Shown here: positions 10,690-19,915 of the stretch, one piece after another
How positions within the stretch are numbered: position 1 is the stretch's first letter
How the letters are laid out: every line of letters starts with the position of its first letter
Origin: Salinisphaera sp. T31B1
Lineage (GTDB): Bacteria; Pseudomonadota; Gammaproteobacteria; Nevskiales; Salinisphaeraceae
Direction: 5' to 3'
Assembly: GCF_040361275.1 (NCBI RefSeq)
Contig: NZ_APNH01000005.1
Span: forward strand, 363,482-427,481
Length of the DNA: 64,000 nt
Program-made: the position numbers and the translations under genes
The notes under the pieces: generated by a model
Database searches by the model: none
Told to the model about the DNA's origin: nothing
The model's input: the letters and a program-made list of their open reading frames with translations, nothing else

Positions 10690-11475
10690 TCAGCGGGCCG
10701 GCGTCTTCGCGATCTTGTCGGCCAGCTGAGGATAGAGCTTGGGGTTGGCCGCCACTATGTTGCCGGTGTCCATCGGATCGCCGTCGTGCGCATCACCGGC
10801 GATGCCACCGGCGGCACGGACCATCAGGATGCCGGCGGCCATGTCCCATGGTGCCAGCCCCATTTCCCAGAAGCCGTCCAGACGGCCGGCAGCCACATAG
10901 GCCAGATCGAGCGCGGCCGAGCCGGCACGACGGATGTCCGACGATGCTGACAGCAGCCGGTTGAACACGGGCATGTGCGTGGCCACGTCACCGGACTTGC
11001 GATAGGCAAAGCCGGTCGCCAGCAGGGCCTGACGCATGTGCACGGTCTTCGAGACGCGGATCCGCTTGCCGTCGAGCGTGGCGCCGGCGCCGCGATCGGC
11101 GGTGAACAGCTCGTCCTTGACGGGATCGTAGATCACCGCGTGTTCGAGTACGCCGTTGACCTGGCAGCCGATCGAGACACAGAAATGCGGGATGCCACGC
11201 ATGAAATTCGCGGTGCCGTCGATCGGATCGATGATCCAGATCGTGTCCGACTCACCCTGTTCGCCGGATTCCTCGGCGTGGAAGGCATGCCCGGGATAGA
11301 CCCGGCGAATGGTGTCGATGATGGTCATCTCGGCGCGCTGATCGGCCTCGGTGACGTAATCGTTGCGGCCCCGCTTGGCGGTGACTTCGCCGGTGTCGCC
11401 GCGCCGGTAATAGGACAGAATCACGTCGCCGGCGCGGCGGGCGGCGGTTACGGCGATGTTGGTCAACGGTTGCAT
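10690..11475 (-). CDS. suhB: Inositol-1-monophosphatase family protein SuhB
   Basis: Mg2+-dependent sugar-phosphate phosphatase; in E. coli SuhB also acts in rRNA antitermination complexes. It is 261 aa with the metal-site motifs EESGE, DPIDGTANF and WDMAAGILMVRAAGG in the usual order. It is convergent with the antiporter gene, 7 bases from its stop, and divergent from trmJ, the same pairing as in Pseudomonas. Confidence 0.95.
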   Translation of the reverse strand: MQPLTNIAVTAARRAGDVILSYYRRGDTGEVTAKRGRNDYVTEADQRAEMTIIDTIRRVYPGHAFHAEESGEQGESDTIWIIDPIDGTANFMRGIPHFCVSIGCQVNGVLEHAVIYDPVKDELFTADRGAGATLDGKRIRVSKTVHMRQALLATGFAYRKSGDVATHMPVFNRLLSASSDIRRAGSAALDLAYVAAGRLDGFWEMGLAPWDMAAGILMVRAAGGIAGDAHDGDPMDTGNIVAANPKLYPQLADKIAKTPAR

Positions 11476-11582
11476 GAGCGGCTCTTGGGAATCTTGCGGG
11501 CGCGGCCGCCGTTGCCGGGCAGGCCGTCGAAAGCCGGCTAGCGTACCATTTGCCGGCGAACGACGACGTGCCCGGAAAGCCC

Positions 11583-12434
11583 ATGACCCTAGCCGACATT
11601 ACTGCCGCGACCGATGACCGAGCCTTGGACCGCTTCGAGCCCGAGCGGCTGGCACGCTTGCGTATCGTGCTGGTCGGGGCGCAGCACCCCGGCAATATCG
11701 GGGCCGCGGCCCGTGCGATGAAGGTGATGGGCCTGGCCGATCTCGTCCTGGTCGCGCCCGAGCGCTATCCCGACCCCGAGGCGTCGGCCCGTGCGTCCGG
11801 CGCCGACGACGTGCTCGAGGCCGCGCGCGTGGTCGACACGCTCGATGAGGCGATCGCCGACTGTGTGCTCGCGATCGGCGCCAGCGCCCGCCGTCGCAGT
11901 ACCAGCTGGCCGCTGGTGGATGCGCGTACCGCGGCGCATCGGGCGGTCCGTCTGGCGGGCGAACATCGGGTCGCGCTCGTGTTCGGGCGCGAGCGCAGCG
12001 GTCTGGACAACGCCGAGCTCGACCGTTGCCAGCTCCACCTGCAGGTCCCGACCAATCCCGACTATCGCTCGCTCAATCTCGCCGCTGCGGTGCAGGTCGT
12101 GGCCTACGAGCTGCGCATGGCGGCCGGCGATCGGCCCGAAGCCGAGCCGCTCCACGAGCCGGTTCATGCGGCCGACATGGAAGGCCTGTACGGCCATTTC
12201 CACGATGTGCTGATCGCGGCCGGTTTTCTCGATCCGGAATCGCCCGGCGTGCTCATGCGACGGCTGCGCCGGCTGTTCAATCGTGCCGCGCCCGATCGCA
12301 CCGAGCTCAATATCCTGCGGGGCGCGCTACGGGCGATGGATCCGCGTCGCCGGCCGCTCCGGCGCGCGCCCAAACCCCATTCGGCCGATGACGCGCCGGC
12401 AGGGCTTGATCCGGACGCACAAGACCCGAAATAG
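11583..12434 (+). CDS. trmJ: tRNA (cytidine/uridine-2'-O-)-methyltransferase TrmJ
   Basis: SPOUT-class methyltransferase that 2'-O-methylates position 32 of certain tRNAs. From ATG 11583 (GGAAAG ribosome site 4 bases upstream) it has 283 aa; a TTG 33 bases earlier is less likely. Motifs: HPGNIGAAARAMKVMG (motif 1), LVFGRERSGLDNAEL (motif 2) and YRSLNLAAAVQVVAYEL (motif 3 knot). A C-terminal extension of about 100 residues rich in Arg and Pro follows, as in other TrmJ proteins. It is followed by cysE. Confidence 0.93.
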   Translation: MTLADITAATDDRALDRFEPERLARLRIVLVGAQHPGNIGAAARAMKVMGLADLVLVAPERYPDPEASARASGADDVLEAARVVDTLDEAIADCVLAIGASARRRSTSWPLVDARTAAHRAVRLAGEHRVALVFGRERSGLDNAELDRCQLHLQVPTNPDYRSLNLAAAVQVVAYELRMAAGDRPEAEPLHEPVHAADMEGLYGHFHDVLIAAGFLDPESPGVLMRRLRRLFNRAAPDRTELNILRGALRAMDPRRRPLRRAPKPHSADDAPAGLDPDAQDPK

Positions 12435-12488
12435 TGAAGATCGACCCACGGCGTACCCGTCGCCGTCGCCAGGCCCTGGGAGAGACTC

Positions 12489-13214
12489 ATGCTTGCACGC
12501 ATGCGCGAAGACATAAAATCCATATTCGAACGCGATCCCGCGGCGCGCAGTTTCTGGGAGGTGGTGTTTTCCTATCCCGGCCTGCATGCGCTGTGGTGGC
12601 ATCGCGTGGCGCACTGGTGCTGGACACATCATCTGAAGTGGATCGGCCGTTTCGTATCGCATCTGTCGCGTTTTCTCACCGGCATCGAGATCCATCCGGG
12701 CGCGGTGATCGGCCGGCGGTTTTTCATTGACCACGGTTTCGGCGTGACCATCGGTGAAACGACGGTGATCGGCGACGATTGCACGATCTACCAGGGCGTG
12801 ACCCTGGGCGGCACCAGCTGGAACCCTGGCAAGCGTCACCCGACACTGGAAAACGAGGTCATCGTGGGCGCGGGCGCAAAGGTGCTCGGCCCGTTCACGG
12901 TCGGCCAGGGCGCCCGGATCGGCTCGAATGCGGTGGTGGTCAAGGAAGTGCCGCCCGGTTGCACGGCGGTCGGCGTGCCGGCAAAGCTGGTCAAATGCAA
13001 GGACGGCACGCCCGAGGACCGGCGCAAGGAAACCGCCGACCGCATTGGTTTCTCCATGTACGGCGTGGCCCAGGACATGCCCGATCCGGTCTCCCGCGGC
13101 ATCGATGCGATGCTCGATCATATCGACTCGCTGGAGCGCCGCCAGGACGAACTGGAGCGGCTGACCGCGCGGCTTTCCGAACAGTTCGAAGAACGTACCA
13201 CCGACAAGGCCTGA
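12489..13214 (+). CDS. cysE: Serine O-acetyltransferase CysE
   Basis: Makes O-acetylserine, the direct precursor of cysteine. It is 241 aa: an N-terminal helical domain (about 1-60, [18 protein letters not shown]) followed by a left-handed beta-helix of hexapeptide repeats containing the catalytic [19 protein letters not shown] region and GVTLGGTSW. This is the shorter SAT type. It sits directly upstream of two cysteine desulfurase genes, so cysteine supply and cysteine use are placed together, as in the isc loci of Pseudomonas. Confidence 0.95.
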   Translation: MLARMREDIKSIFERDPAARSFWEVVFSYPGLHALWWHRVAHWCWTHHLKWIGRFVSHLSRFLTGIEIHPGAVIGRRFFIDHGFGVTIGETTVIGDDCTIYQGVTLGGTSWNPGKRHPTLENEVIVGAGAKVLGPFTVGQGARIGSNAVVVKEVPPGCTAVGVPAKLVKCKDGTPEDRRKETADRIGFSMYGVAQDMPDPVSRGIDAMLDHIDSLERRQDELERLTARLSEQFEERTTDKA

Positions 13215-13251
13215 GCCGGCCCGCCGGGCACGGCTCGCCAGGACGGCTGTC

Positions 13252-14421
13252 ATGACGATCTATTTCGACCACAACGCCACCACGCCGCTGCATCCTGGCG
13301 TGCTCGAGGCGATGATGCCCTGGCTGACTGAAGGGTACGCCAACCCCTCGTCGCTGCATCGCAGCGGGCGCGGGGCCCGGGCCGCCGTGGAGGCCGCGCG
13401 CGGCCAGGTGGCGAATCTGGTCGGTGCGCATCCATCTCAGGTGATCTTCACCGGCGGCGGCACCGAGGCCGACAACCTGGCGCTGGCCGGGGTGGCAGCG
13501 GCCGCTCGGCATCCTTCACGCATGATCATTTCGCCGATCGAGCACCCGGCGATCGTCGATACCGCCGACGCTCTGGCCGCGGCCGGCTGGCAGATCGAAA
13601 CGGTCGCGGTCGACGATCAGGGCCGGGTGCTGTGCGACGATCTGGCGGCCCGCCTGGCAGAGAGGCCCTGTGCACTGGTCTCGATCATGGCTGCCAACAA
13701 CGAGACCGGCGTGATCCAGGATATGGAAACGATCAGCCGGTGCTGCCGCCAGGCAGGCGTGCCGCTGCATACCGACGCGGTACAGGCCATCGGCAAGCAT
13801 GGCTTCGATTTCGCGGCTAGCGGCGCGGCCTGTGCCAGCGTGTCGGCACACAAGATCCAGGGTCCGAAGGGCGTGGGCGCGCTGATCGTCGACCGGCATC
13901 TGCCGATCGATGCCATCGTTCACGGTGGCGGCCACGAGCAGGGCCTGCGTTCGGGTACGCTCAACGTCGCCGGGATCGTGGGTTTCGGCGCGGCGGCGGC
14001 TCGCCTGGGCGAGCATCGCGACCAAGAGATCGCCCATATGCGCACGCTGCGTGACCAGCTCGAAACCGGGCTGGATGCAATGCCGGGCATCACGCGTTTT
14101 TCACCGCATGCCGAGCGTCTGGCCAATACCTGCCAGTTCGCCGTGGCCGGCTACGACGGTGAAGGTCTGCTCATGTTGCTGGATCACGACGATATTGCGG
14201 TGTCGTCCGGGTCAGCCTGTGCCGCAGGCACCGGCGAGCCCAGCCCGGTGCTGTTGGCCATGGGCGTCGAGCCCGACGTTGCGCGCGGCGCGATCCGAGT
14301 GAGCCTGGGGCCTGGCAATACGCTTGCCGAAGTCCAGCGCTTCTTGCTGGTGCTGGGTCGCCTGGCCGGGGGCACCGGTGGCCTGCCCGGCGGTATCAGC
14401 GCGTCGGTGCTCACCGGATGA
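13252..14421 (+). CDS. Cysteine desulfurase, class V aminotransferase (first of tandem pair)
   Basis: PLP enzyme that releases sulfane sulfur from cysteine. It is 389 aa with FDHNATTPLHP at the N-terminus, H98 (EHPA), D175 (HTDAVQ), the PLP lysine K201 (SAHKIQGPKG) and the catalytic loop SSGSACAAGTGEPS with C323. All features needed for activity are present. It is more similar in layout to IscS/NifS (long mobile Cys loop) than to SufS. Its last codon overlaps the start of the next desulfurase (ATGA). Neither iscR nor a canonical iscU is next to it, so I give no iscS symbol. Confidence 0.9.
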   Translation: MTIYFDHNATTPLHPGVLEAMMPWLTEGYANPSSLHRSGRGARAAVEAARGQVANLVGAHPSQVIFTGGGTEADNLALAGVAAAARHPSRMIISPIEHPAIVDTADALAAAGWQIETVAVDDQGRVLCDDLAARLAERPCALVSIMAANNETGVIQDMETISRCCRQAGVPLHTDAVQAIGKHGFDFAASGAACASVSAHKIQGPKGVGALIVDRHLPIDAIVHGGGHEQGLRSGTLNVAGIVGFGAAAARLGEHRDQEIAHMRTLRDQLETGLDAMPGITRFSPHAERLANTCQFAVAGYDGEGLLMLLDHDDIAVSSGSACAAGTGEPSPVLLAMGVEPDVARGAIRVSLGPGNTLAEVQRFLLVLGRLAGGTGGLPGGISASVLTG

Positions 14422-15596
14422 GCGACGTCCAGGCGCTCTATCTGGACCATGCCGCCACCACGCCATTGGTGCCGGGCGTGGCAGAACGCATGCAGGAAGT
14501 GCTTGCCGGGCCGTCCGCCAACCCGGCGTCGGCGCATCCGGCCGGGCGGGCGGCGGCGGCCTATATCGCAGACGCGGCGCGCGCGGTCGGTGAACTGATC
14601 AACGCCGACGCCGACTCACTGGTATGGACGTCCGGGGCGACCGAGTCGATCAACCTGGCGCTCAAGGGTGTGGTCGGCTTCAACGGCGGCGGGGGGCATC
14701 TGGTTACGGTCGCCACCGAGCATGCCGCCACGCTCGATGTGGCCGACTGGCTGGCAGCGCGTGGTACGCGGGTCACCCGGTTGGGCGTGGACGTACACGG
14801 GCGCATCGATCTCGCCGAGTTCGAAACAGCGCTGGCCGACGACGCGACGCTGGCGTCGATCATGCATGTCAACAACGAAACGGGCGTGATTCAGGATATC
14901 GAGGCGATCGGTCGGCTGTGCGAGTGCCACGACGTGGCGCTGCACGTGGATGCCGCGCAGAGTCTGGGCCGGCTGCCGATCGACGTGCAGCGGATGAACA
15001 TCGCGTTGCTGTCGATGTCCGCGCACAAGCTCGGCGGGCCGCAGGGTATCGGCGCACTGTATGTACGATCGCGCCCCCGCGTGGGTCTGAGCGCACTGAT
15101 CCACGGCGGCGGTCAGCAGGGCGGTCGTCGCTCGGGCACTTTGGCGACCCACCAGATCGCTGGCTTCGGCGCGGCGGCGGAATGGGTGGCCTCCACGCGT
15201 GAAGGCGAGCAAACCCGGTTGGCAGGACTGCGTGATGCGCTCTGGGCATCGATCGAGCAACGGCTGCCGGGCGTGCATCGCAACGGCGACAGCGCGCAGG
15301 TTGCCGCCCCGTTTCTTAACGTCAGCGTCGATGATGTGCACGGTGAAGCACTAAGGGTCGGACTGACCGAAGGCCAACCCAGTCTGGCGGTGTCGTCGGG
15401 CGCGGCATGCAGTGCGGCACGCGGTCAGTCGTCCTATGTGTTGCGTGCCCAGGGGCGCAGCCCGCGGCTGGCCGCGGCCAGCATACGTTTCTGTCTGGGT
15501 GCAGACATCGACCGGGCCGGGGCCGCATGTGCCGCCGATCGGTTCGTCGCCGAAGTCCAGCGTCTGCGCGCGCTGGGCCGGCCCGCGGCTGCGTGA
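14418..15596 (+). CDS. Cysteine desulfurase, class V aminotransferase (second of tandem pair)
   Basis: A second, diverged group-I desulfurase of 392 aa, translationally coupled to the first by a 4-base ATGA overlap. It retains LDHAATTPLVP, H102 (TEHAA), D178 (HVDAAQ), K204 (SAHKLGGPQG) and catalytic C331 in SSGAACSAARGQSSYVL. The two proteins differ clearly outside the motifs, so this is not a recent duplication. Its stop codon overlaps the GTG start of the IscU-like gene. Two complete desulfurases in one isc-type operon is unusual; one may serve tRNA thiolation or another acceptor. Confidence 0.9.
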   Translation: MSDVQALYLDHAATTPLVPGVAERMQEVLAGPSANPASAHPAGRAAAAYIADAARAVGELINADADSLVWTSGATESINLALKGVVGFNGGGGHLVTVATEHAATLDVADWLAARGTRVTRLGVDVHGRIDLAEFETALADDATLASIMHVNNETGVIQDIEAIGRLCECHDVALHVDAAQSLGRLPIDVQRMNIALLSMSAHKLGGPQGIGALYVRSRPRVGLSALIHGGGQQGGRRSGTLATHQIAGFGAAAEWVASTREGEQTRLAGLRDALWASIEQRLPGVHRNGDSAQVAAPFLNVSVDDVHGEALRVGLTEGQPSLAVSSGAACSAARGQSSYVLRAQGRSPRLAAASIRFCLGADIDRAGAACAADRFVAEVQRLRALGRPAAA

Positions 15597-15967
15597 GCAC
15601 AACGGATACGCCAATCTGGCTGACGCATTTCCTGGCGCCGCAGCACGCATTGTCTAAATATGACATCATGCAATGGCAAGGTTCGGGGTCGGCGGATACG
15701 CCCGGTGCCGATGCGGTATGCCGTATGCTGTTGTGTCTGGGTGAGGATGGCCAGCGGATCAAGCATGCCGCATTCGAGGTGTTCGGTCCGCCGGTGGCCG
15801 TCGCCTGTGCCGACTGGGCCTGCGAGTGGCTGAGCGATCGAACGATTGCCGCCGCACGCAGTCTCAGCGTAAAGGATTTCGAGCAGGCACTGGCACTTGC
15901 GCCGAGTCAGCGGTATGCCGCGTTGCTCGTCGCCGACGCATTGGCTGAGGCCTTTCGCTGTCTGTGA
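15593..15967 (+). CDS. Degenerate IscU/NifU-N-like scaffold homologue lacking cluster cysteines
   Basis: GTG 15593 overlaps the stop of the second desulfurase and gives 124 aa. By eye it follows the IscU fold: AAFEVFGPPVAVACADWACEW lines up with the IscU stretch around Cys63, and SQRYAALLVADAL with the helix around Cys106. All three IscU cluster-ligand positions appear changed: Cys37 to Val42 (a Cys follows at 43), Cys63 to Pro66 and Cys106 to Tyr108; the Asp39 equivalent is Arg44. It therefore cannot bind a [2Fe-2S] cluster in the usual way. Gene coupling suggests it still works with the desulfurases, perhaps as a docking or regulatory partner. Homology is judged by eye only. Confidence 0.65.
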   Translation: MSTTDTPIWLTHFLAPQHALSKYDIMQWQGSGSADTPGADAVCRMLLCLGEDGQRIKHAAFEVFGPPVAVACADWACEWLSDRTIAAARSLSVKDFEQALALAPSQRYAALLVADALAEAFRCL

Positions 15968-16024
15968 GCGCAGTGGCCGCACGCCGACTGGCATACAGGT
16001 TCGCCAATCTGGGATCATGAGGTT

Positions 16025-16372
16025 ATGAGCGATACAGCGATCGAAGAAGAGGAACTGACGCTTACCGAAGCGGCCGCCGAGCGGATCAAGAGCCAGCTGG
16101 CCAAGCGCGGCAGCGGCCTCGGTCTGCGCGTAGGGGTGCGCAAATCCGGTTGTAGCGGCTATATGTACACCATGGATTACGCCGACCAGATCGACGCGGA
16201 CGACGACGTCTTCGAAGCCCATGGGGCCAAGGTCGTGGTCGAGCGCCGTCATATGGAGGTGCTGCGCGGCACGACCTTGGACTTTCGCTCCGAAGGTCTC
16301 AACCGTATGTTTCGGTTCGATAATCCTCACGCGAAGAACGCCTGCGGTTGCGGCGAGTCGTTCACCGTCTGA
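16025..16372 (+). CDS. iscA: IscA/SufA-type A-type Fe-S carrier protein
   Basis: HesB-like A-type carrier that passes Fe-S clusters from scaffold to apoproteins. It is 115 aa with the three ligand cysteines C43 (SGCSGYMY), C107 and C109 (CGCGESF) and the NPHAKNACGCG ending typical of IscA. A short acidic N-terminal extension (EEEEL) precedes the domain. It closes the desulfurase-desulfurase-IscU-like group, 57 bases after it. hscB, hscA, fdx and iscX, which follow iscA in standard loci, are missing; ndk comes next. Confidence 0.9.
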   Translation: MSDTAIEEEELTLTEAAAERIKSQLAKRGSGLGLRVGVRKSGCSGYMYTMDYADQIDADDDVFEAHGAKVVVERRHMEVLRGTTLDFRSEGLNRMFRFDNPHAKNACGCGESFTV

Positions 16373-16389
16373 TCGGCGCGCGATTGTAC

Positions 16390-16421
16390 CCCTGACAACA
16401 GCCACGTCAGGGCGCTACAAT
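16390..16421 (+). promoter_or_regulatory. Putative sigma70 promoter for ndk, overlapping a hairpin
   Basis: CTGACA at 16392-16397 and TACAAT at 16416-16421 form a near-consensus -35/-10 pair with an 18-base spacer, about 70 bases before ndk. CCCTGAC (16390-16396) and GTCAGGG (16406-16412) can form a 7-bp hairpin over the -35 region; it has no T-run, so it is not an obvious terminator for iscA. Confidence 0.5.
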
Positions 16422-16488
16422 GGTAAGTTAACCGCCGCGCAGGCATTCGTGTCGCGCGGCGTTCACTTTAGCAACGCCTGGAGACAAC

Positions 16489-16914
16489 ATGGCCGTAGAG
16501 CGCACCCTTTCCATCATCAAGCCGGACGCCGTCGCCAAGAACGTGATCGGCGAGATTCTTCGCCGCTTCGAGAACGCCAACCTGCGCATCATCGGTGCGC
16601 GCATGGTGCAGCTCTCGCGTGAAGACGCCGAGAAATTCTATGCGGTGCACTCCGAGCGTCCGTTCTTCAACGAGCTGGTGTCGTTCATGATTTCGGGCCC
16701 CGTCATGGTCCAGTGCCTGGAAGGCGAGAACGCAATTGCGGCCAACCGCGACCTGATGGGCGCGACCAACCCGAAGGAAGCCGAAGCCGGCACCATCCGT
16801 GGCGATTTTGCCGACTCGATCGATGCCAACGCGGTTCACGGTTCAGATGCCGAAGACACTGCCGCCCAGGAGATCGAGTTCTTCTTCGGCAAAGACGGCC
16901 TCTGCCCGCGCTGA
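16489..16914 (+). CDS. ndk: Nucleoside diphosphate kinase
   Basis: Transfers the gamma-phosphate from ATP to other NDPs through a phosphohistidine. It is 141 aa, normal length, with N-terminal [12 protein letters not shown], the [14 protein letters not shown] loop and the catalytic H117 in [16 protein letters not shown]. It is followed 19 bases later by rlmN. ndk-rlmN-pilF-rodZ is the order seen in Pseudomonas. Confidence 0.98.
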   Translation: MAVERTLSIIKPDAVAKNVIGEILRRFENANLRIIGARMVQLSREDAEKFYAVHSERPFFNELVSFMISGPVMVQCLEGENAIAANRDLMGATNPKEAEAGTIRGDFADSIDANAVHGSDAEDTAAQEIEFFFGKDGLCPR

Positions 16915-16933
16915 GTCGGGTAACCGGCCCGTC

Positions 16934-18118
16934 ATGAGCACCCCAGTCCGCGAAAACACGGGTTCGTCCCGCGCCGGTGCCGATGGCATCGCGCGCACGA
17001 ACCTGTTCGGCCTCGATCGCGAGGCCATGGCGGCATTCTTCCGGTCTCATGGCGAGTCGGCGTTCCGTGCCAAGCAGGTCATGCAGTGGATCTATGCCCG
17101 CGGTGTGACCGACTTCGACGGCATGACGGATCTGTCCAAGAAGCTGCGCGAGCGGCTGCCGGCGATCGCCGAAATCCGCCCGCCGGCCAAGATCCGTGAA
17201 CAACAGGCCGCGGACGGCACCCGCAAGTGGTTGCTCGCGGTCACAGAGGATCTGGATCCCGACAACGCCATCGAGGCGGTCTATATCCCGGAGTCCGACC
17301 GGGCCACGCTGTGTATCTCCTCCCAGATCGGCTGCGCGTTGGATTGCAGCTTCTGTGCCACCGGCAAGCAAGGGCTCAACCGCAATCTCACCACGGCTGA
17401 GATTGTCGGCCAGGTCTGGATGGCCGAACACGATCTGCGGGCCCAGGGCATGGTTCACGGCGAGCGTGCGCTGTCCAATATCGTGTTCATGGGCATGGGC
17501 GAGCCGCTGGCCAACTATCGCGCGCTCGTGCCGGCCATCCGAATTCTGCTGGACGACTACGGCTTCGGCCTGTCCAAGCGCCGGGTGACCGTATCGACCT
17601 CGGGCATGGTGCCGTTCATGGACCGGCTGCGCGAAGAGGTCGATGTGGCACTGGCGGTGTCGCTGCATGCGCCGACCGATGCGCTGCGCGACGAGCTGGT
17701 GCCGATCAACCGCAAGTATCCCTTGTCCGAACTCATGGCGGCCTGCGATCGCTACGTGGCCGACAAGCAGCGGCGGGCCCACGTGGTGTACGAGTATGTC
17801 CTGCTGGCTGGCGTGAACGACAACCCCGAGCAGGCCCATGCGCTGGCGCGGTTGCTTGGCAATCGTTCCGCCAAGGTCAACCTGATTCCCTTCAACCCGT
17901 TCGACGGCACCGAGTACAGCCGGCCGGACGAATCGCGTACCCGGGCGTTCCAGGACATCCTGCATCGCAAGGGTCTGCGCACGACCGTGCGCCGTACGCG
18001 CGGCGACGATATCGATGCCGCATGCGGCCAGCTGGTCGGGCGCGTACGTAGCCGCCAGAAGCGCCATTTCCGCGATGTCCCGATTCGGGTCGAGAGCAAG
18101 CAGGCCGCGCCGACATGA
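16934..18118 (+). CDS. rlmN: Dual-specificity 23S rRNA/tRNA adenine-C2 methyltransferase RlmN
   Basis: Radical-SAM enzyme that methylates A2503 of 23S rRNA and A37 of several tRNAs. ATG 16934 gives 394 aa. The cluster motif C134-x3-C138-x2-C141 (GCALDCSFC) is clear, with [17 protein letters not shown] and the C-terminal [11 protein letters not shown] cysteine needed for the methyl-adduct mechanism. The extra N-terminal 20 residues are poorly conserved in the family. It overlaps pilF by 4 bases. Confidence 0.95.
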   Translation: MSTPVRENTGSSRAGADGIARTNLFGLDREAMAAFFRSHGESAFRAKQVMQWIYARGVTDFDGMTDLSKKLRERLPAIAEIRPPAKIREQQAADGTRKWLLAVTEDLDPDNAIEAVYIPESDRATLCISSQIGCALDCSFCATGKQGLNRNLTTAEIVGQVWMAEHDLRAQGMVHGERALSNIVFMGMGEPLANYRALVPAIRILLDDYGFGLSKRRVTVSTSGMVPFMDRLREEVDVALAVSLHAPTDALRDELVPINRKYPLSELMAACDRYVADKQRRAHVVYEYVLLAGVNDNPEQAHALARLLGNRSAKVNLIPFNPFDGTEYSRPDESRTRAFQDILHRKGLRTTVRRTRGDDIDAACGQLVGRVRSRQKRHFRDVPIRVESKQAAPT

Positions 18119-18870
18119 CGTTGGCCGGACGTCTGGCCTACATCCTGCTGTTTGCCTGTGTGATTGCGCTGGCCGGCTGTGCCGGTCGCGAGAACGTCGT
18201 GGACAAGCCGCGCGCCGCGGATGCCAACGCCAGTCTGGGCGCCGATTTTCTGCGCAAGAACGACAACGAGCAGGCGCTGTCCCGCTTCAAGCGGGCGCTC
18301 GACTACGATCGCAACAATGTCTCGGCCACCTGGGGCATGGCGATCGTCAGCGATCGTCTCGGCGAGACCGACGACGCCCGCCGCTATTACGAACGTGCAC
18401 TGGACCTGCAGCCCGGGCCCGCGATCTACAACAGCTATGGCGTGTTCCTGTGCAAGCAGGGCGAGACCGAGCGCGCACTGAAATATCTCGAGCGCGCGGC
18501 CAACGATCCTCGCTTCGCCGGCCGCGCCGATGCGCTTGCCAACGCCGGCCTGTGCCTGCATCGTGCCGGCCAGCCCGAGGCGGCCGAGCGCTACTACCGC
18601 ACCGCGCTGGCGGCTGACGACAGTCAGGTGACCGCGCTGACCGACATGGCACGGCTCAAGTACGAACAGGGCGACTACCTCCGGGCGCGTGCGTTCATCG
18701 AGCGGGCCGACGCCGTGACCACGCTCGATGCCGAGCAGTTGCTGCTGGGTGCGCGTATCGAACTCGCGCTCGACGATCGCGCGGCGGCCAGCGGTTATCT
18801 GGAACGCCACAACGCCAGCGCGCCGACCGAGAGCCTGTCGCTGAATCAACTGGAGCAATCGCGCCGATGA
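18115..18870 (+). CDS. pilF: Type IV pilus biogenesis/stability lipoprotein PilF/PilW (TPR)
   Basis: Outer-membrane pilotin needed for PilQ secretin assembly in type IV pilus systems. It is 251 aa with a lipobox ending in C22 (IALAGC) and then TPR repeats: the pattern [36 protein letters not shown] and [12 protein letters not shown] recurs every 34 residues or so. It overlaps both rlmN and rodZ by 4 bases (ATGA), so all three are translationally coupled. Its presence implies that the organism makes type IV pili. Confidence 0.92.
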   Translation: MTLAGRLAYILLFACVIALAGCAGRENVVDKPRAADANASLGADFLRKNDNEQALSRFKRALDYDRNNVSATWGMAIVSDRLGETDDARRYYERALDLQPGPAIYNSYGVFLCKQGETERALKYLERAANDPRFAGRADALANAGLCLHRAGQPEAAERYYRTALAADDSQVTALTDMARLKYEQGDYLRARAFIERADAVTTLDAEQLLLGARIELALDDRAAASGYLERHNASAPTESLSLNQLEQSRR

Positions 18871-19901
18871 CCGATTCTTCCGACGAATACGAAGAGGACG
18901 TGGCCCCCACGAACCTGACGCGCAACAAGGCCGACGGGCAGTCCCCGGGCGAGATCCTGCGCGAGGCACGTCTGGCCAACGAGTACTCGGTCGAGGATCT
19001 GTGCGCGCAGACCAAGCTCTCGGCCAAGACCGTGCATGCGCTCGAGGACAACGACTTCGCGGCGCTGTCGCAGCCGGTGTTCGCGCGCGGCTACTACCGT
19101 CAGTGCGCCAAGGTGCTGGATATCGACAGCGAGCGGCTCATGGCGGCCTACAGCGCCTGGGGCGGGGCCCCGGTGGCCGCGCATGCCGCGTCGCCGGCGG
19201 CAGTCGATGTCGTGCCCCAGGACGTCACCCCGGGCGGTTGGCGATCGGTCGGGCTGATCGGCGGCGTGGTGCTGCTGCTGGTCGCGGTGGGCGCGGTCTA
19301 CCTGCTGCTGCCCGATGCCGGACTGTCGGATAACGACACCCCGGGGACCGACAACGACACCATGGTGCTGTCGGATAACGATGCCCCGGGTGCGTCGCAG
19401 GCGCCTGCAGACGACAATGCGCTCGATCGGTCCACGACCACACCGGATATTGCCGGTGACGCGGCGGGCGAAACGGCTGGCGCTGCGGGCGTCGCCGGCT
19501 CGTCCGAAAATAGCGCCTCCGGCCAGTCGACGGCCGGCGGTCGTCGTACCGGCGGGCGCAATGTCAACGACACGCTCGGGCTCAATCGCGACGACGCCGA
19601 AGCCGAGGCCGCGCCCGCCGACGAGCCGACCGAGCCGGCGGTAGATCCGGCGCACCTGACGCTGGAGTTCACCGGCCGTTCCTGGGTGGACGTGCGTGAT
19701 GCCGACGGCAGCCGGTTGCTCACCGGCATCTTCGAGTCGGGCGAGACGCGCGAATTCGATGGCACCCCGCCATACAAAATCACGCTCGGCTATGCGCCGG
19801 GCGTCAACGTCACCATCGGCGGCCAGCCGGTGGATGTGGCGGCCCAGACGACCGGTAACGCGACCGCACGCCTGACCGTGGCCGCGGCCGGCGACAACTG
19901 A
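18867..19901 (+). CDS. rodZ: Cytoskeleton/cell-shape protein RodZ
   Basis: Bitopic membrane protein that links MreB to the cell-wall elongation machinery. It is 344 aa: an N-terminal helix-turn-helix (about residues 27-95, [18 protein letters not shown]), a single transmembrane helix (about 128-149), a low-complexity periplasmic linker rich in Asp, Asn, Thr and Ala, and a C-terminal DUF4115 beta domain (about 255-340). The linker holds an imperfect 15-codon duplication: CTGTCGGATAACGA occurs at 19323 and again at 19368. It is followed directly by hisS, without the ispG gene usual at this place. Confidence 0.93.
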   Translation: MTDSSDEYEEDVAPTNLTRNKADGQSPGEILREARLANEYSVEDLCAQTKLSAKTVHALEDNDFAALSQPVFARGYYRQCAKVLDIDSERLMAAYSAWGGAPVAAHAASPAAVDVVPQDVTPGGWRSVGLIGGVVLLLVAVGAVYLLLPDAGLSDNDTPGTDNDTMVLSDNDAPGASQAPADDNALDRSTTTPDIAGDAAGETAGAAGVAGSSENSASGQSTAGGRRTGGRNVNDTLGLNRDDAEAEAAPADEPTEPAVDPAHLTLEFTGRSWVDVRDADGSRLLTGIFESGETREFDGTPPYKITLGYAPGVNVTIGGQPVDVAAQTTGNATARLTVAAAGDN

Positions 19902-19915
19902 GTTCGGCTGTTCCG

